A DNA stretch of 64,000 bases. It comes from Ridgeia piscesae. Lineage: Eukaryota; Annelida; Polychaeta; Sabellida; Siboglinidae. Every line of letters starts with the position of its first letter. The first letter of the stretch is position 1. The position numbers were made by a program, and so were the translations under genes. The stretch spans positions 128,501 to 192,500 of the forward strand of contig JAODUO010000120.1 in assembly GCA_025642075.2 (NCBI GenBank), given 5' to 3'. Under the pieces are notes generated by a model, which had not been told where the DNA came from, did no database searches, and saw only the letters and a program-made list of their open reading frames with translations. Below, in pieces: positions 47,307 to 57,089 of this stretch.

Positions 47307-47591
47307 TTAGTAGGTTTCGATGGCGCAGTACAATTTATAATATTTAATTGACCAAATGGTGATTATTAAATTGCATGATATGAAAAACTTGAACGTGGAA
47401 TTGTTGCCTTTCTTTCGCTTGTTGTAGCATGTAATCTTGCGATCGCCATGAATATCCACAAACTGACAGCACCAGTCTCCACTATATAACGTAATTCCGT
47501 GGTCGCTAATTTGGCAAATATAGTGGGGGGCAGTGTTACATTCAGGGGTCCTTACGAACAGAGTATCCTGCTTGATTATATGACGAGACAA
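47307..47591 (-). CDS. Unidentified frame starting in the terminal repeat
   Basis: A 94-codon minus-strand frame, MSRHIIKQDTLFVRTPECN, then CQISDHGITLYSGDWCCQF, then a basic KRKKG patch. Its first codons lie inside the right terminal repeat. No family is recognised. It could be the first exon of the element's gene, with 46700-47122 as the last. Confidence 0.25.
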   Translation of the reverse strand: MSRHIIKQDTLFVRTPECNTAPHYICQISDHGITLYSGDWCCQFVDIHGDRKITCYNKRKKGNNSTFKFFISCNLIITIWSIKYYKLYCAIETY

Positions 47592-47712
47592 AGTTTAGAA
47601 TCGACATCTAGATGTGCCGGGCTTCAAAACGAGGTACTTCATGCCACATGGTCAAGCACACCTTGATTTATGCGCCCACGCAGTCCATGCGTGGGGGTAA
47701 AACCAATTGACC

Positions 47713-48913
47713 TTGAACCTTTATCGTTGACCTTGACTTTATATATAATTCAGATATGCACAGTAAACTTGAACATCACTGATAAACGTTAAATCAACTT
47801 AAAGATCAAGGTTATTGTCCAAACATTCAAAATGGTAGCACATTAGAAGACCCGACATCCGATAACTGAAATTTCAGTGATTTTGAGGGTACATTAAGCT
47901 TTTCACCCACAGCGGGCTCAATTTTCAAGATAGAGAGGTCATCTTGGTACCAAATAGAAGTTTATTGCCTTGGGAAGTTTTCTATTTGGAAAAGAGTCCA
48001 TGTCGTTCATTTCGAAAGGCTTGTAAATATTAATTTCTGACATGACCGTGTCAGGCGGAGGACGATATTTCGTCATTTTTGGGATGCAATGGCTCAAATT
48101 ATGGAATTCGTTTGCGGTAAGCGCCTAATTCATATACGGTAGCGTTCCATACTATCAAGAAATGCTTTCTGCCAAATATGGTGTTTATATGTCTATGTTT
48201 GACGTCACAGTGACAATATTTGAATATACCTAATTTTAGGCCAGAACCGTTTTTTTTGGCCAGCTGAGGGCGAAAGGCCCCGATTTTGGAGTGGTCATTA
48301 CAAACCTGCGATGGCCCACGATATAGGTTAACAGGAAATGATAGTGACCAAAACTTAGCAGAAAACATCCTGAGAGCTGGACCTGGCTCCCGGCTTATTA
48401 CTGTTTTACGGAAAACCATCGTTTTGACTGGTAGCGCCATACATAATTAAGATGTCTCAAATACATGAGGTTTCCCATTGTTAAGCAGAGTTTGAGCTTA
48501 TTTAAATGACAACAATTCAGGCATCTAGTAAACTTTATTTACTCATCTATACATGTGGAAGTAGTCATTATACTGTTGTTCTTACAGCTTGATATCAATC
48601 GTAACCAGTTTCAATATGGCCATTTTTAAATAACAAGGAAATTAAGATTTAATAATGATTGTTATGAAACAAAATTTTTTTAAATAAATAAACTGAATAC
48701 ATTCAGCTTTTAGGACGATATTAACCGTTAGAAAATTGACATTCATTTGGGATACTGTCACGTGGGCGATGAACCTTTGTATTCGGGGTAACAAATGGAC
48801 CTTTTAACAAATGATGATTATTTTTTGTATAATTAATCATAGAAGGGGATTGCATTATATTATGGTGAACTATTACGTGAAAACAATGAAATAATTGTGC
48901 GCTTCCATTTCAG
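47713..48913. other. Intron sequence; one unexplained minus-strand frame
   Basis: A 113-codon minus-strand frame at 48099-48440 (MALPVKTMVFRKTVISREPG...) is the only long one. It has no known motif and uneven composition, so it is probably chance. The stretch from 47713 holds TTGACCTTGAAC and TTGACCTTGAC, two half-site-like motifs. Confidence 0.4.
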
Positions 48914-49058
48914 CACGTGGTATGTCATAGCGGCCACCCCGCCCAAAGACATTGTTATTCTTATTGACACGTCGGCCGCCATGTTATGGAATAACAAACT
49001 TTCTCTTGCAAAAGACATTGCAATGTTGCTGATAAAAACAGCGAACCCATATGATGAG
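48914..49058 (+). CDS. VWFA/alpha-2-delta-like gene, exon with VWFA strand and MIDAS
   Basis: Exon between the acceptor CCATTTCAG and the donor GTATTT, 145 bp. It starts one base before a codon boundary and ends in phase 0. It encodes TWYVIAATPPKDIVILIDTS, then AAMLWNNKLSLAKDIAMLL and ANPYDE. The WY followed by A-P-KD-hydrophobic-strand-D-T-S is the start of a VWFA domain as in CACHD1 and alpha-2/delta. The metal site normally reads DxSxS; here it is D-T-S-A-A, so the third coordinating Ser is Ala. The start phase does not match the end of the exon at 38184-38408, so one small exon is missing between them. Confidence 0.75.
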
Positions 49059-49991
49059 GTATTTAGGAAGCAGTATTCTAAGAATGGCTATAGTTATAGC
49101 GTCCTCGGTTGGTGTTGATTAAGCAGCTAATGTGGGAGGGGATCTATGCTTACCTCTGCAGTAGTCTCATCACTTCGCGAGGTTCCACAAAAGTACTGTT
49201 TTGTGTTCATTCAAATCGACATTCACTTTGCATTCAACGACTTAAAATTACTTTTAAAACTATGTACTAGCCAACTTCAAGCAACGTAATTCGGTTGTCA
49301 TAATGTCGTGTCATTTCATGTCCAGTTTGTTAAAAACAAAAGCGACCACTATGGTATACCAGACGATAAGCTAGCTCGTTTGCGCAGTGTGTTTATGTAG
49401 GTTTGTTGGTAAAGTCTTACAAGTTGTTATTGTTATGCATTAAAAACCCATAATACAAATAGGTATCTTCACGTGAGTAGTCACGCGAGTTGAAGGATAA
49501 GTGTCAGCCTTGTTATTATCTTTGACAAGTGACCAGGTTTAATGATAACAATTTATACATCTTGATAATTATAATTTACGGAAAAGTGCACCGCTTTATT
49601 ATTAGGGAAAATGGCGAATGTTAATTCATTCACATTTAACAATGGTGAATATCATAAACAAGACTTTTGATCAGTCGGCTTAAAAACGATGCGGTCGTTT
49701 TTCACCAAATAAGCCTTGCCTGTAGATACTTCTCCATAATACTTGCACAGTCAGTTCCATGTTCACTTCCGACGGTCTTTAACAATCAGGTGCATACAAC
49801 CAGGCATTACCGCGCATGCGCACGAACACGCACACATACACTCACAAAGCATGCATACGCACGCACATGTGTACGCAAGCACAAGTATATGCATGTATGC
49901 ATACACGTATACATTTGTATATGTTACATGGTCACAGTAGTGTGTGCGACTGTTCTAACTGTAACTCTGCTCTAAATACTTCATATTTCAG

Positions 49992-50208
49992 CTTTCAGTG
50001 TTCGGCTTCTCAGGCCATAGAATTAAGACGTGTGGGGCGCGTCAAGGCTGCTATGCCGAAAGGCCGGTCAATCCGACGGGTTTTGCTGCGAATCAGCTAC
50101 GCAAATTCATATCACACTTGTCATCCAGAGGCAAGACTCTCTACACACCTGCCATCTGCAAAGCACTCGAAATGTTTGGAAGGCAACCCAGGGAAACGAA
50201 ACACAAAA
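49992..50208 (+). CDS. VWFA/alpha-2-delta-like gene, exon with middle of VWFA domain
   Basis: A 217-bp exon with the acceptor CTCATATTTCAG-like run ending at 49991 and a consensus donor (GTAAGT) at 50209. It joins the previous exon in phase 0 to give PYDE-LSVFGFSGHRIKTC, the second core strand of VWFA. It continues through NQLRKFISHLSSRGKTLYTP and AICKALEMF, the helix containing the Thr/Tyr region and the 'KALE' helix common to these domains. Two cysteines (TCGARQGC) flank a short loop. It ends in phase 1. The later VWFA strands ('...TDG' motif), Cache domains and membrane anchor are not visible downstream, so the model is incomplete. Confidence 0.75.
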
Positions 50209-50268
50209 GTAAGTAAACACGAAAAGACGTACGCGTCATTTTAATCGACCTAACTGAAGAGCTAGTCA

Positions 50269-50271
<3 letters not shown>

Positions 50272-50341
<70 letters not shown>

Positions 50342-50465
50342 CTCGCTCTCTCTCTCGCTCTCGCTCTCCTCCTCTCTCTCCTCTCCTCTCTCTCTCTCTC
50401 TCGCTCTCTATATATCTCTCTCCCCTCTCTCTCCCCCCTCTCTCTTGTCTCTCTCTCTCCCCCCG
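50272..50465. repeat. (CT)n microsatellite
   Basis: About 60 bp of pure CT, followed by 130 bp of CT with scattered G and C interruptions, in the intron 64 bp after the exon ending at 50208. Confidence 0.95.
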
Positions 50466-51955
50466 CTCTTATTATTCTGATTACCGTTAAGGCATATTAT
50501 ATGACCACGTGCGTGCAATTTGGTAAGGGTACCTGGATTTAATTATACAGCTCGGGGTTAGATCAGGGCTCCGAGGTTATAAAACCGTACTCGGTGGTCA
50601 TGCTCAACTCTCATGGTCAGCTGAGAATGCGTAGTCACGGTGGAGCATATGCTCAACGGCGTGCTAAAGAGGGAGCTCGTTTGACACGATGACGCTGTTT
50701 TATTAAAATACGGAAGAGCCCAATGGAACTCTCTGGTTGACGAAGATAACAAACTTGCAACTATTTATAAACAATATCTACTTCCGACTATAAAACGGTG
50801 ATGGACATGACCTTCGCAGTTGTGACATGTGGTTATATGTTGGTGAAAAACGAAGGGAGTATCGACAGAATACCTTTGCATGGTCACGGAACTTACTTCG
50901 CAGTGAACAACGGAACAGAAATTATACACACAATCAAAAGATGAAATAGTACATAAACCAGAATTAGCCTGCATTTGTCACGCTGTACTCTACTGTAGTA
51001 GTGTAGACTATAGTAGTGAAGAGTAGTGTAGACTGTAGTGTGTCAAGCATGACGTAAGGCTAAGATCAGGCGGGCTGCGGGCTCAACAGCAACGCCAATG
51101 GCAACGGTGTCGTTGTTAGTTAGGTCTACGCCGTCGCCGGTGTTTATAATAAATAAATAAATATCTTAGCATCCGTGCTTGTGTTACAGCTAATAGTGTT
51201 CGCAATAAATCAATCGTAATTTTCCAATGCTAAGATATAAGTTTCATATTTTGACAAAGTACTTGTAAGGTAACGGCCGTTATTTATCGGTTGTGCTGGA
51301 GGAAATTGGTGGGGTCACACAGATATACACATTTATGATATTAAGCTAACCTCACATCCAATCATAGATTGTAACGTTGCCTCTCCCAAATTCGTGCTTA
51401 TGCAGTTCAGTGGATTTAATAATATGTCCAAAATAGTATATATAAAGACGAATTATTCTTTGCAAAACCTTAGACAAGTTCAAAAGGGTCATTTGACTGA
51501 AATCCGTGTTCATATACATGTGTGACACCTTAGGCTTAAGTAATGAAAACTTCTTATAGTGCTGCATCAAGTTATTAAGACAGCTCAAAACGATTTGGAG
51601 TTGTTATCTACCCGGATGAATTCACTGAATTGAAAGGTCTATGATTCCAACACTATGCAACCGTGCCAGATGTGACATAGCATTGTGCAATTCTGTCATG
51701 CAATTGTGAATGTAGACATTGAATTGACTTTATTCAACAAACAATGACATACAGTGTGCATGCACTGTACAAGGTGAATTCTTAAATAACACATAAACAT
51801 GAATCTATACATGGCATCTATTTGTTCTGTATAGATTCTATGAGAAACAGAATCTATAGGTGTGTTGAAAGGAAATGCAAGACACTAAATACTTATTATT
51901 TGTATTTTTGTATATGTTTCTAAACTAATTTCTTTTATTACTTAAACACAATGTT
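50466..51955. other. No gene; possible end of a transposon at 50564
   Basis: CAGGGCTCCGAGGTTATAAA at 50564-50583 and the following GTACTCGGTGGTCATGCTCAA resemble, in inverted form, the sequence at 55740-55793. No coding sense. TAGTAGTGTAGACT-like strings repeat at 50994-51035. Confidence 0.4.
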
Positions 51956-51959
51956 GACT

Positions 51960-53600
51960 AGAAAATTACACACACTTTGCCATGTATTTTGATACAGTAA
52001 CACATCATCCTATACTTTATATTGTAAGTAATAAAGAGATTGATTATTACTACCTTTCATATTTTTATATAAGAATTCTTGTTAAATTTTTTATAAACTG
52101 ATAAACCATACTACATGTCTGACTGTACCTGATTCCACACCCTAAGGCCCATAATACTAAATCTACTATAATTTATTTTGTAATTAATATTTATGTTGCA
52201 TGTTTTATGATTGTGACTATCACATACCCTCTCAAAGGAACTTAACATAATATGATCTGGACGCAAATTGTTGTTAACTTAAACATAAACACCATACTGT
52301 TGAAATAAATCGTATCGTATACACACACATTTTTAAAATAGCTAATGATAAATGTTGCATGTGACAACTACCCTTCATTTTTACATAACATTTTTGTTTT
52401 TTATTCTGTAACATATATAACGGTAGTATCTTGTTCTCTTATATATTTCCACACACTTCATAGCAGTAATTTATAACATTTTAGGCATGATGAGTACAGA
52501 GCATATAACACAGGAATATTTTACCGGTGGTTGACTGTATTCATAATGAACACAATATTAGCCATTTTATTTTTGATCTTACTATGATCATTCCAACCTA
52601 ACTGACAGTACAATATGTAGTATAAAAGGTTTCGATATTATTTCCATTTATGCAAATTGTGAGATTGGTGTCATCAGCAAATAGTATACGTGTCATAACA
52701 GTTGATACTTTATACATGTCATGAAATACAGGCTAAATAAAATTGGTCCAAGTATGGAACCTTGTGGTAAACCACATATTATATTTTTGTAAGTTGAATT
52801 TGTATGCATGATGTTCTAGTTTCTGTAACAAAATACTGTTGTCAACAGTATTAAATGCCTTATTTTGTAAATATGTAAACAATTCTTATTGATCATTATG
52901 AGTTATTCATTGCTGTTGTTAATCCCTCTATAATTTCTAATATTGCTATTATACCTGAGTGTTTCTTTTCTAAATCCATACTGCCTGTTGTAAAGTTTTT
53001 TACATTCAAGAAATACATTAATCTACTATGAATATACTTGCTAATATTTTCGAGAACTGAGGTAAAACAGACACTGGCTCGTAGTTAGAGAGAATTCTTG
53101 TGCATCATACATTTTGTTTAATATGGGGATTACCTGCACAATTTTCACGTACCCGAAAAAACTCTATTTTGTAGTTGTTTGTTGAATATGTGTTTAAGAT
53201 ATTTTAGAATATTGGCATAAGGTATTACCATCTTAATTAGGCATACACCAATACCATCATGATCTCTTTACATTTAGCAATGTTTACTAAGGCCAAAATA
53301 TCTTCAACAGTAACTGGTTTAAGGTCTAAAGACCCTTCTATCCTTTCATTCATGTAATTGTTAAAATTATTGGGGAATTTAGGAATTGGTTTGACTTGTG
53401 TTTGACCTATATTTGAAAATAATTAATTCAAACATTTGCAATATTCTTTCTGCAACTGATTTTATTTGTTCTGTTTAAAAGGAATATAATAATACTCATT
53501 TATATTCTTATTCTTTTTAATAACTATAATATTGAAAATTGTCCTTCGCGCATGTTGTTCTTGTTTATTTCGAAAAGGTTAGAATAGTACATATGTCCCA
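51960..53600 (-). pseudogene. Decayed LINE RT (minus strand)
   Basis: On the minus strand, LKPVTVEDILALVNIAKC near 53310 and KIVQVIPI-like sequence near 53140 are followed by KAFNTVDNSILLQKLEHHA near 52860 (motif A with Asp), GLPQGSILGPILFSLYF-like sequence near 52770 across frames (motif B region), ILFADDTNLTI near 52690 (catalytic FADD), and FSIMGLRVWNQ near 52160 (the end block 'FSIRxxGPxIWNSLP'). Many stops and shifts. AT-rich drift makes the exact ends uncertain. Confidence 0.75.
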
Positions 53601-53784
53601 TCGGTATGGCTAAATGCCCACGACTGCAGTTGGTCGTGAGCTTGTTTCGCCAAAAAGTAAACGAATGGTCCCAACTCCAAAAAACTGCCGATTAAGTTTG
53701 CAAAAGATTCTCAGGTTTCGGTAGTTTACTCCAAACAACCCAAACTTGGGCTAACGCAGGAGTTTGTAGTGCTTCTTGTGCGCA

Positions 53785-55455
53785 TGCGTTTGGTTGTATG
53801 TTTGTTTGTTTGTTACAGCTTGTTTGTTTGTTTGTTTGTTTTACAGGCAATTTAGGTGATTAGGTGTTGTGAAGGGGAGGTTCATTATTGCTGCTTGAAA
53901 AGCTATGGGGTTTTCTATTTCAGTAATGTGTGGTGGGATCATATTCCAGATACTAATTGCATGGGGGTAAAAGGAGAACACTGCAGTTGTTTATGTCATT
54001 TATGTATAGAAGAAAATAAAATTGGTCCTAGGACTGAGCCCTGCGGTTCTCCAGATGTAACACATGTATTAACCGATAGGGTGCCGTTGACTGAAACTCT
54101 CTGTTTTCGGTGTGAAAGAAATTATTTTATCCAGTTTTTGGTGTTTCCAATTATTCCACAGAAGGCTAATTTTGATATGAGGCATTTATGAGGGACTTTA
54201 TCAATGGCTTTGGCGAAATCAAGCAGGATGGCATCTATCTGTGTCTTGTTATCTATAGCTGTTATCCAGTCATGGACTGTCTCGGTGAGTTGGGACTCAC
54301 AAGACAGCCCTGACTGGAAACCGTGTTGCAAGTGTAGGATGATATTGTGTTTGTGTAAGTGTTTCCATATGTTGCCAAGGATAATGTGCTCCATAACTTT
54401 GGAGAGGATGCATGTTAATGAAATGGGTATGTAATTGGTAGGGTCTGATTTGAGGCTCTTTTTGTGTATTGGTGTTACTAGTGCCTGTAGCCAGTCATCT
54501 GGAAGTTTGGAAGTGTTGTATGACTGCTGAAACATTTGTGTGATAATTGAGGGTATTTCTGCTGCAGCCTCTTTGAGGACCCTAGCAGGTAGTTAATCTG
54601 GGCCTGTAGCATTATTTTGATTTAGGTTTTTCAGTTGCTTAACTACTCCGTCTATCCCAATTTCGAGGAAGGGGATATCGGAGTAGACGGATGGAGCAAG
54701 TTTGGGGATGGGGTAGATTTCTTGGGTAAACACGGAGCTGAATTGGTTGTTATGGGTATTTGCCTTGTCGCGATCATTTGTGATTATTTGGCCATTTGTT
54801 TGCAAAGTAGGGATGTCAATGCATTCTCGTTTGTTTGCTTTGATAAATGACCAGAATTGTTTTGGGTTTGTTTTTAGACTTTCTCCAATGTGGTTATTTA
54901 GGTAGTCTGAGTAGGATTTGGCTCCAGCTTTGCTGGCTTGTCTTCAGAGTTGCCTAAATCTTTCCCAGTCACTGTTACGTCCAGTTTATTTTGCTTTTTT
55001 ATGGCTTTTATTGCGTTTTCTTTGCATTCGTATTATTTCACGTGTAATCCAGGGGAGGTGCGCTTTTGCTTTGGGATTTCGGCTAGGAATATTGCGGTCA
55101 ACTAATGAAGTAAGATTATTCCTGAAGAAGTTCCAATTTTCATTGATGTCTCTTGAGTTTGGGTTCATGTGGAAGTACGTTGTTGTTAGTTGATTTATAT
55201 CATCCTTAAGTTTATCCCAGTTTGCAGATTTATATTGGAAGATTTTGTGTGGTGATTTTCTGTTACGGACAGGGTTTAGGTTTACATTAAAGGTCACGGC
55301 TTCGTTGTCACTCATACCAGGGGTGGTGTGAGTATTTACGATTATTGATGGGTTTAAGGTGAGTATAAGGTCAAGGATATTGCCAGAGTCAATTCGTATG
55401 GGATTGTTCAGTAAACACTGCCGTTTTAGGCAAAACACAGTGTCTGTCAAAACAT
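53785..55455 (-). mobile_element. LINE (CR1/L2-like), internally deleted, with (CAAA)n tail
   Basis: Starting near 55455 on the minus strand: endonuclease C-terminus (DSGNILDLILTLNPSIIVNT, then TTPGMSDNEAVTF), a linker (HLPWITREIIRMQRKRN), RT N-terminus (LPDDWLQALVTPIHKK at about 54500, SLTCILSKVMEHII), and motif A (AILLDFAKAIDKVPHKCLIS at about 54230). After shifts, a GxPQGSVLGPxLFxxYINDI-like run lies near 54010. Directly after it comes the C-terminal 'AISIWNMIPPHITEIENPIA', so the catalytic FADD part and thumb were deleted at about 53975. The 3' end is a (CAAA)n tail seen as TTTG repeats at 53793-53842. Confidence 0.85.
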
Positions 55456-55930
55456 TCGTGTTACACTACCTCTTCAAATGGATCGACAACTCGTAAGCGA
55501 CTCGGACGCTGAAATCGGACTGCACATCTTGTCAAAAACGACGAACTTTGACAACGAAATCGACCCATTTCTATGTTAGCTGCCATCTTTGTTTGTCTGA
55601 GTACGGCGTTGAGCACGGTCTTGAGCATACTGAGAATTTGGACGTTCCGTGCTCAAGTCTGAGTACGATATCGTACTCAGAAAGTTTGGTGACCTACGTT
55701 GAGTATGAGCACTAAGTGAAAGCGAGGCTTGAGCATGGAATTTGAGCACGGAGTACTGAGTACGGTGTTATAACCGCGGCCCCAGTTGTCATAAAACGTA
55801 CACATTGTCTGCTTTTGTTCCATACCCAACCCGTATCGTCTTATGTATTCGCATGTTACGAATGTTGAGCAATACGATCGGATTTCACTGTACCTGACGT
55901 CACACGACATCAGACGAAAACGAAAACCAA
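55456..55930. other. Short inverted repeats; possible transposon end
   Basis: GAGTACGATATCGTACTC at 55661-55678 is an 18-bp perfect palindrome, and ACTGAGTACGGTGTTATAACCGCGGCCCC at 55750-55790 (shown in parts) mirrors 50564-50600. No gene is recognised. Confidence 0.4.
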
Positions 55931-55934
55931 TCTA

Positions 55935-56340
55935 CTGGCAAGACAGACATTATACCATTAAATGTATCTAGAAATTCCAGCTAGGCCTTGATATCTTTCC
56001 ATGCTTCGCGGATAAGCCGTATCAAGTGGTTGAGATTGGATTTGCCTATCGATATAAGCGATGACAGAAACACATACCAGGTGATATAACTCGTGAACTG
56101 AACATTAATGAGCTCACTTGAGACAGTGCAATAAGTTTGGCTCGCGGTGCCAACAATTTGTCCTGGGGAAGCTCAATTGTTTGAGCTATTGAATCTACTT
56201 CGATTCCGTGAAGGACCACTTGAATCAACATTAATATCCAGGATATGTGTTCTTCTGAGGCAACGGAGAGGCATATAGTCATTAGAGCAAATGTTTCCAC
56301 TGTAGACTGGGGTAGGCAATTTCCCACCTGCCCAAATCTT
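55935..56340 (-). pseudogene. DIRS/Ngaro-type RT-RNase H fragment
   Basis: The minus-strand frame reads EHISWILMLIQVVLHGIEVD, then SIAQTIELPQDKLLAPRAKL, then SSRVISPGMCFCHRLYR, and after a stop LIRLIREAWKDIKA and LEFLDTFNG. This order (GIEVDS...LPxDKL...RVIxPGRxFxRRL...IRLxxEVxxDLxxWLxFLxxFNG) is the RT-thumb and RNase H region of tyrosine-recombinase retrotransposons (DIRS/Ngaro). No tyrosine recombinase was seen. It joins directly to the SGNH fragment upstream. Confidence 0.7.
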
Positions 56341-56760
56341 ACGGACAAATGCACTCCACCTCTCAACATTTCCGCCTCTTTGGAAAACCGTTGATGGATC
56401 AACATCGACTTACGAGTATCCGTTGTGTACACAGCGGCCATTGCCTCATTCAAAGCCATGCGGTTACTCTCAAAGCATACAGACCGTGTTTGAAGACGTC
56501 CAGGGCCACGAGGCAGGATGGGGCAAACGATCATCTTGCACATCGATGTCGTTAGTCCCTATATCAGTCATCATAAGTCCAGGTCGAAATCTCGCTACTT
56601 TGTCTCTCGCTGAGAACAAACGTTCAATTATCAGCCCACCAGTACCGAACAATCGACATGTCCAACATTCAGCGAACTCAAAGTTCTCACGATCCGTCGC
56701 TTTCATAATGGTATCTAAACGGTGAACAAATGAATGTCCCAACATCAAGATACATTCCAT
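56341..56760 (-). pseudogene. SGNH-hydrolase-like domain of a retroelement
   Basis: The minus-strand frame from 56760 reads MECILMLGHSFVHRLDTIMK (block I G-H-S), then FGTGGLIIERLFSARDKVAR, then RPGLMMTDIGTNDIDV (block III G-T-N-D). After a shift near 56545 a second frame carries YTTDTRKSML and ends LRGGVHLSVRF. Block V normally has D-x-x-H; here the Asp position is Gly (GGVH). Together these cover a near-full SGNH domain of about 140 residues. In metazoan genomes such domains accompany some Ngaro elements, which fits the adjacent RT fragment. Confidence 0.65.
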
Positions 56761-57089
56761 AACGGACAGACTAACCTTTAATAATCAGATTTTATATCTC
56801 TGAAAACGACAGGAATTTTAGCGCGGATGGAAACGTTGCCTTGCTGTGCAATACAGAATGGCAACTGATTTGAATTTGTTCTTGTCCAGCACAAGCCACC
56901 CTCCGCTAATCACCTGTTTATAAATTACGTGCCCGCCCCGGGCGGTACCCTGAACGCCATCTTGTGATTATTAGTCGAGTTGCTTATGAATGGACTTAAC
57001 AAATTAATTGTAATCCTAGAGAGGGCGCCATGAAGCCTCACACAGCCTGTTCGTTGGACAACGACTTGTTTGCAAAAAGGTATATTTCG
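56761..57089. other. Nothing recognised
   Basis: Short GC-richer stretch (GCCCGCCCCGGGCGG near 56932 is a small palindrome) without coding sense. Confidence 0.4.

Larger units (their letters stand above)
45912..47712. mobile_element. 1.8-kb element with 138-bp terminal inverted repeats
   Basis: 45912-46048 and 47574-47712 are inverted copies. Both begin GGTCAATTG, contain TGGGCGCA.AAATCAAG and GCTTGACCATGTGGCATG, and reach TCTAGATGTCGATTCTA. Each repeat also holds a small internal hairpin (CCCACGCATGGACTGCGTGGG at the right end). Inside, minus-strand frames lie at 46841-47122 and 47307-47591, the latter starting in the terminal repeat. I see no target duplication and recognise no superfamily. 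The left end abuts the 6-kb palindrome. Confidence 0.8.

Noticed and set aside
48099..48440. 113-codon minus-strand frame
   Set aside because: No family resemblance, no splice or promoter context, and it lies in an intron of a plus-strand gene. Not impossible, but unsupported.
50042..50244. Alternative frames overlapping the exon at 49992-50208
   Set aside because: Only the frame that joins the previous exon in phase 0 continues the VWFA pattern; the other frames do not.
53856..54191. Plus-strand 111-codon frame with many Cys residues, preceded by TTTTACAG
   Set aside because: It is the antisense of the LINE RT motif B region, and the splice-like string is part of that LINE's TTTG tail.
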